Below, piece after piece: positions 61,070-64,000 of a DNA stretch of 64,000 bases; position 1 is the first letter of the stretch; each line of letters begins with the position of its first letter. The stretch is from Populus alba (Eukaryota > Streptophyta > Magnoliopsida > Malpighiales > Salicaceae), in assembly GCF_005239225.2 (NCBI RefSeq), contig NC_133302.1, positions 15,975,357-16,039,356 on the forward strand, given 5' to 3'. The translations under genes were made by a program, and so were the position numbers. Below the pieces are notes generated by a model. The model saw only the letters and a program-made list of their open reading frames with translations. It searched no databases and was not told the DNA's origin.

Positions 61070-63099
61070 TGTAACGGGTGTCGCATGTGTGCGGCGGCGC
61101 GGTGATTGTCCACCCTCAAGGAATAACAAAAATGGGATATGGATTTATTCCTAGGAAAACATGTGTAGAGACAAGGAATTCTTGTCTCCTATAAGTGGAA
61201 AATTTGAATGGGAGTCGCCACCTAGTATTCTGGTTACTAGGAACCCTAACTGGTCTCAGAGATGGGGTACGGAGACTGGTTGCGTAAAGGGAAGGTATTA
61301 GCACCCCAACTACGCCCTACTTAAGGTAGGCTGCATTGTTTTGATGTCTGATAAAATCTAAGGTTGTGTTATGGTTTTGTTCAGAATACACATTACATGT
61401 AATGTCATACCCCAAGTTCTATTGTCCGAAAAAAAAAGAATTAAATATCTGAAATATGCATTACGTATAATGTCATACCCCGGATGCTAAGAGACAAACA
61501 AAATAAAATTTTTTGTTTTTTTTGAAATTTTAGCCAATATTCTTTTAACTTTAATAAACTGGTTATTAAAGCCAAAATGCATGCTAAAACATTGTTTTTT
61601 GGTGTATGAAAAATACAATATGATTTTTTAGCTTTGAGACACTTGGCCGTATACACAAAAACATTTTTTTGGATTTTTGGATTTTTTTTGTATTTTTTGG
61701 AAGTTTTGGATGAAAAACCGGGTATTTAAATATTAGATTTTTGTATTTTTACGACATAAAAATACTGCCTGATATTGATAAAAATGATATAAAAACAACG
61801 CGGAAAAATTATAAGATGCTGAAACAATTTTTTTGATTTTTTTTCTCTTTGAAATGGTCGGGTCAGGCCCAAATACATGGGCTGGGCCGAACCAGGCCCA
61901 AATGCATGGGCTGGGCTCAGCCCAGCCCGTGTAAACAGTTCCTTCCACTGTTCACATGCTACGTGAACAGTGGAGGCTGGCAATGGAGAAGAAGCAGGAG
62001 AAAGAAGAAGGAGAGAAAGGCTGACCTGTGGTGGCGACAGGAAGCGGCACTGACAATGGGGTGGCCGGCGGTGGCTCTGCATTTTCCTTCTCTCTCTCCT
62101 CTGTTTTGTTTTGTTTTTTTTTCATTTTCTTCTCTGCTGCTCCTTCTTATTCTTATTCTTTTCGGTTTTTTCTTCTATTCCCTTCTCTCTCTTTTCTTCT
62201 CCTCTTCCCCTCTTCTCCCCCTTCTCCCTTTTGTTCTCTCTTTTTTTCCGGTCCCCTTCCCCTGTTTTTATAGGCAAAAACAGGGGGGGACGTCGTCGGT
62301 GGGGCGGCCACTGTTGGCCGCCCCCTCCACTATCGATCAATGGCTAAAAATGAGGAGGCAAGTGGGTGAATTGTGGGCGTCTTTTTGAAACCATCGGGGG
62401 GAGGGAAGTCGGTGCGAAACAGAGGAGAAAAGAAAATCTTCTTCTCCCCTGTTCTCTGCGTGCCCACGGAAGAAGATGATGGTGCCGTTCAAAACGGCAC
62501 CGTTTTGCGTTTTTTTTAAATAAACAGTGCATGAAACGACGCTGTTTTGGTCAAAACACGCCGTTTCATTTAAAAGGAAAAGGCGCCAAACGCTTCAGAT
62601 TCAAATTTCGGCCCTTAATTTGCGCGCGTTTTACAATTTAGTCCTTGGTCTCGGATTTCTGCAATTAAGTTCCTAATTGGCCATTAAACTTCAATATTTA
62701 TGCAATTAAGCCCCTGATTTGACCAAATTAACTTCCAAATATTATATTTTGACCCCAAAACTTTAATTTCTTCCAATTAAAGCCCAAATTAACTCAAAAA
62801 TCAATTTTTGTTGCAATTAAACTCTCCAAAAATTCAATTACACCTTTAATAAAATTTAATTGAGTCCATAAACTTCTAATTTTGGACTTTTTTTTCTCAA
62901 ATTGAATTTTCTTTATCATCGGAGCTCTCATCAGTCAATGATCTACCGTCAAAAATTATTTTTATATTTTTGAACATCCTCAATCAAGTTTTGAGCATTT
63001 TTAGGGCGCTCTGGCATTTTTTCACTGTTATTTTTTTAATACTATATTTTTTTGTATTTTATTATTTTTTATGTGGGGATCCAAAAATGGGTTACAACA
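61070..63099. mobile_element. Putative long LTR (about 2.03 kb)
   Basis: Begins TGTAACGGGTGTCGCATG and ends GGGTTACAACA, giving TG...CA termini, with TGTAAC and GTTACA as inverted near-terminal repeats. The GGGAAGGTATTAGCACCCC block (near 61290) is typical of a dispersed plant LTR family as I remember it. The right 450 bp recur inverted in every polygalacturonase unit, with homology stopping at the same ACAACA end. The partner LTR and internal genes would lie beyond the window. No standard primer binding site was recognised after 63099, so this remains a proposal. Confidence 0.5.
62085..62270. repeat. Pyrimidine-rich tract
   Basis: Nearly pure C/T on the plus strand for about 185 bases, inside the putative LTR. 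ORFs here (Phe/Leu/Ser-rich) are composition artefacts. Confidence 0.8.
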
Positions 63100-63219
63100 G
63101 TTGCCCCCATCTTTACAATGCTTACGGAACAAAAATTTTGCGTAGTAAGTGTTGTAAAGATAAACAAAATTGGTCTTCCAAAATTTGGTTGACCTAAAAC
63201 TTAAACCGGACCCAAAGTC

Positions 63220-63345
63220 CTGTGTGTGGTTGGGCCAGACTGAGATTCCTTTCGCCAATCCCCTCTAACCAGAACCAAAATCCTTTGTGTGTGGTTAGGA
63301 TAGACTGAGATTCCTTTCGCCAATCCCCTCTAACCAGAACCACAA
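63220..63345. repeat. Two-copy direct repeat, period 65 bp
   Basis: GACTGAGATTCCTTTCGCCA and the following bases recur at 63238 and 63303. Just inside the putative LTR element. Confidence 0.85.
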
Positions 63346-63424
63346 AATCATGCGTGTAGGTCGGTCAACCCCGGTGGAGGAATGGTGTCATTGTAATGGG
63401 TGACCTACCCAGATAAAAACATGG

Positions 63425-64000
63425 AGAATTGGATGGCGAGGGCTTAAAGGCAAGCTCGAAAAGAGGTAGGGTTAGAAAAACGCACTACCTAAGAAGTGAA
63501 GGCTCAAAGGCACACTTGAAAAGAGGTAGAGTTAGAAAAATGCACCACCAAAGGAGTTGAGGGCTCAGATGCGCACTCAAAAGGAGGTAAGGTTAGAAAA
63601 CGCATTACCAAAGGATGAGGGCTCAAAGGCGCACTCAAAATGGAGGTGAGGGCTAAAAGGCGCACTCAAAAGGAGGTAGGGTTTGAAAACGCACTACCTA
63701 AGGGATGATGGCTCAAAGGCGCACTCAAAAGGGAGGTGAGGGCTCAAAGGCGCACTCAAAAGGAAGCAGGGTTAGAAAACGCACTACCAAAGGGATGAGG
63801 GCTCAAAGGCACATTCAAAATGGAGGTGAGGGCTCGAAGGCGCACTCAAAAGGAGGCAGGGTTAGAAAACGCACTACCAAAGGGATGAGGGCTCAAAGGC
63901 GCACTCAAAATGGAGGTGAGGGCTCGAAGGCACACTCAAAAGGAGGTAGGGTTAGAAAACGCACTACCAAAGGGATGAGGGCTCAAAGGCGCACTCAAAA
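63425..64000. repeat. Minisatellite, 60-bp evolving to 90-bp period
   Basis: GAGGGCTCAAAGGCGCACTC and GGTTAGAAAACGCACTACC alternate. Units at 63430-63610 are about 60 bp. From 63611 the period is exactly 90 bp (AAGGGATGAGG-type anchors at 63611, 63701, 63791, 63881 and 63971), formed by inserting an extra 30-bp GAGGTGAGGGCTCGAAGGCG subunit. It continues past the window end. Confidence 0.93.

Noticed and set aside
61849..62388. 179-aa ORF and overlapping Phe/Leu/Ser-rich ORFs
   Set aside because: Low-complexity translation of a pyrimidine tract inside a repeat.
63425..64000. CRISPR-like regular repeats
   Set aside because: There are no unique spacers, the units are contiguous, and the host is a plant.

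Overview
This is a nuclear window from a woody dicot. It holds intron-containing plant genes (an LHCB5/CP26 antenna gene, a class III peroxidase, a pollen-type exopolygalacturonase and NAC-domain genes) in AT-rich DNA with many plant transposons. The repeat types and gene sequences suggest Salicaceae, probably Populus. That is inference from remembered families; no search was run.

Region 1 (about 2051-35949) is a recent tandem array of a unit of about 8.13 kb. Each unit carries one minus-strand GH28 exopolygalacturonase gene of four exons plus the same transposon relics: a CACTA end and transposase fragment, a Copia gag-protease fragment, two LTR-like fragments, and a 60-bp degenerate tandem repeat. 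Copies 1 and 2 are intact and encode the same 404-aa protein. Copy 3 carries a nonsense codon and a 1-nt insertion, and a 7.05-kb L1-type LINE sits at its intron 3 splice donor. Copy 4 runs into a gap of exactly 500 Ns (35950-36449), and the sequence before the gap is full of single-base indels. Each unit also keeps a fossil piece of an older polygalacturonase exon.

Region 2 (36450-50650) holds single-copy genes in intergenic DNA: a hAT-like element with a perfect 8-bp target duplication, two tRNA-derived SINEs, a class III peroxidase broken by one in-frame TAG, and an apparently functional LHCB5 gene whose last intron-exon junction is duplicated in tandem.

Region 3 (50650-60050) is a 1.57-kb segmental duplication, each half carrying an intact 232-aa NAC-like gene. 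A Copia element with both LTRs lies between the halves, with a 5-bp target duplication, PBS and PPT; its coding region is decayed, including protease and reverse transcriptase active-site changes. A minisatellite also lies in the spacer.

Region 4 (60050-64000) is repeat DNA: a CACTA end, a putative 2-kb LTR related to fragments inside the array units, and a 90-bp minisatellite running off the window.

I found no new biochemical system. The most notable points are the array with its LINE-split member, the peroxidase stop codon, the duplicated LHCB5 splice acceptor and the assembly-error signature beside the gap.
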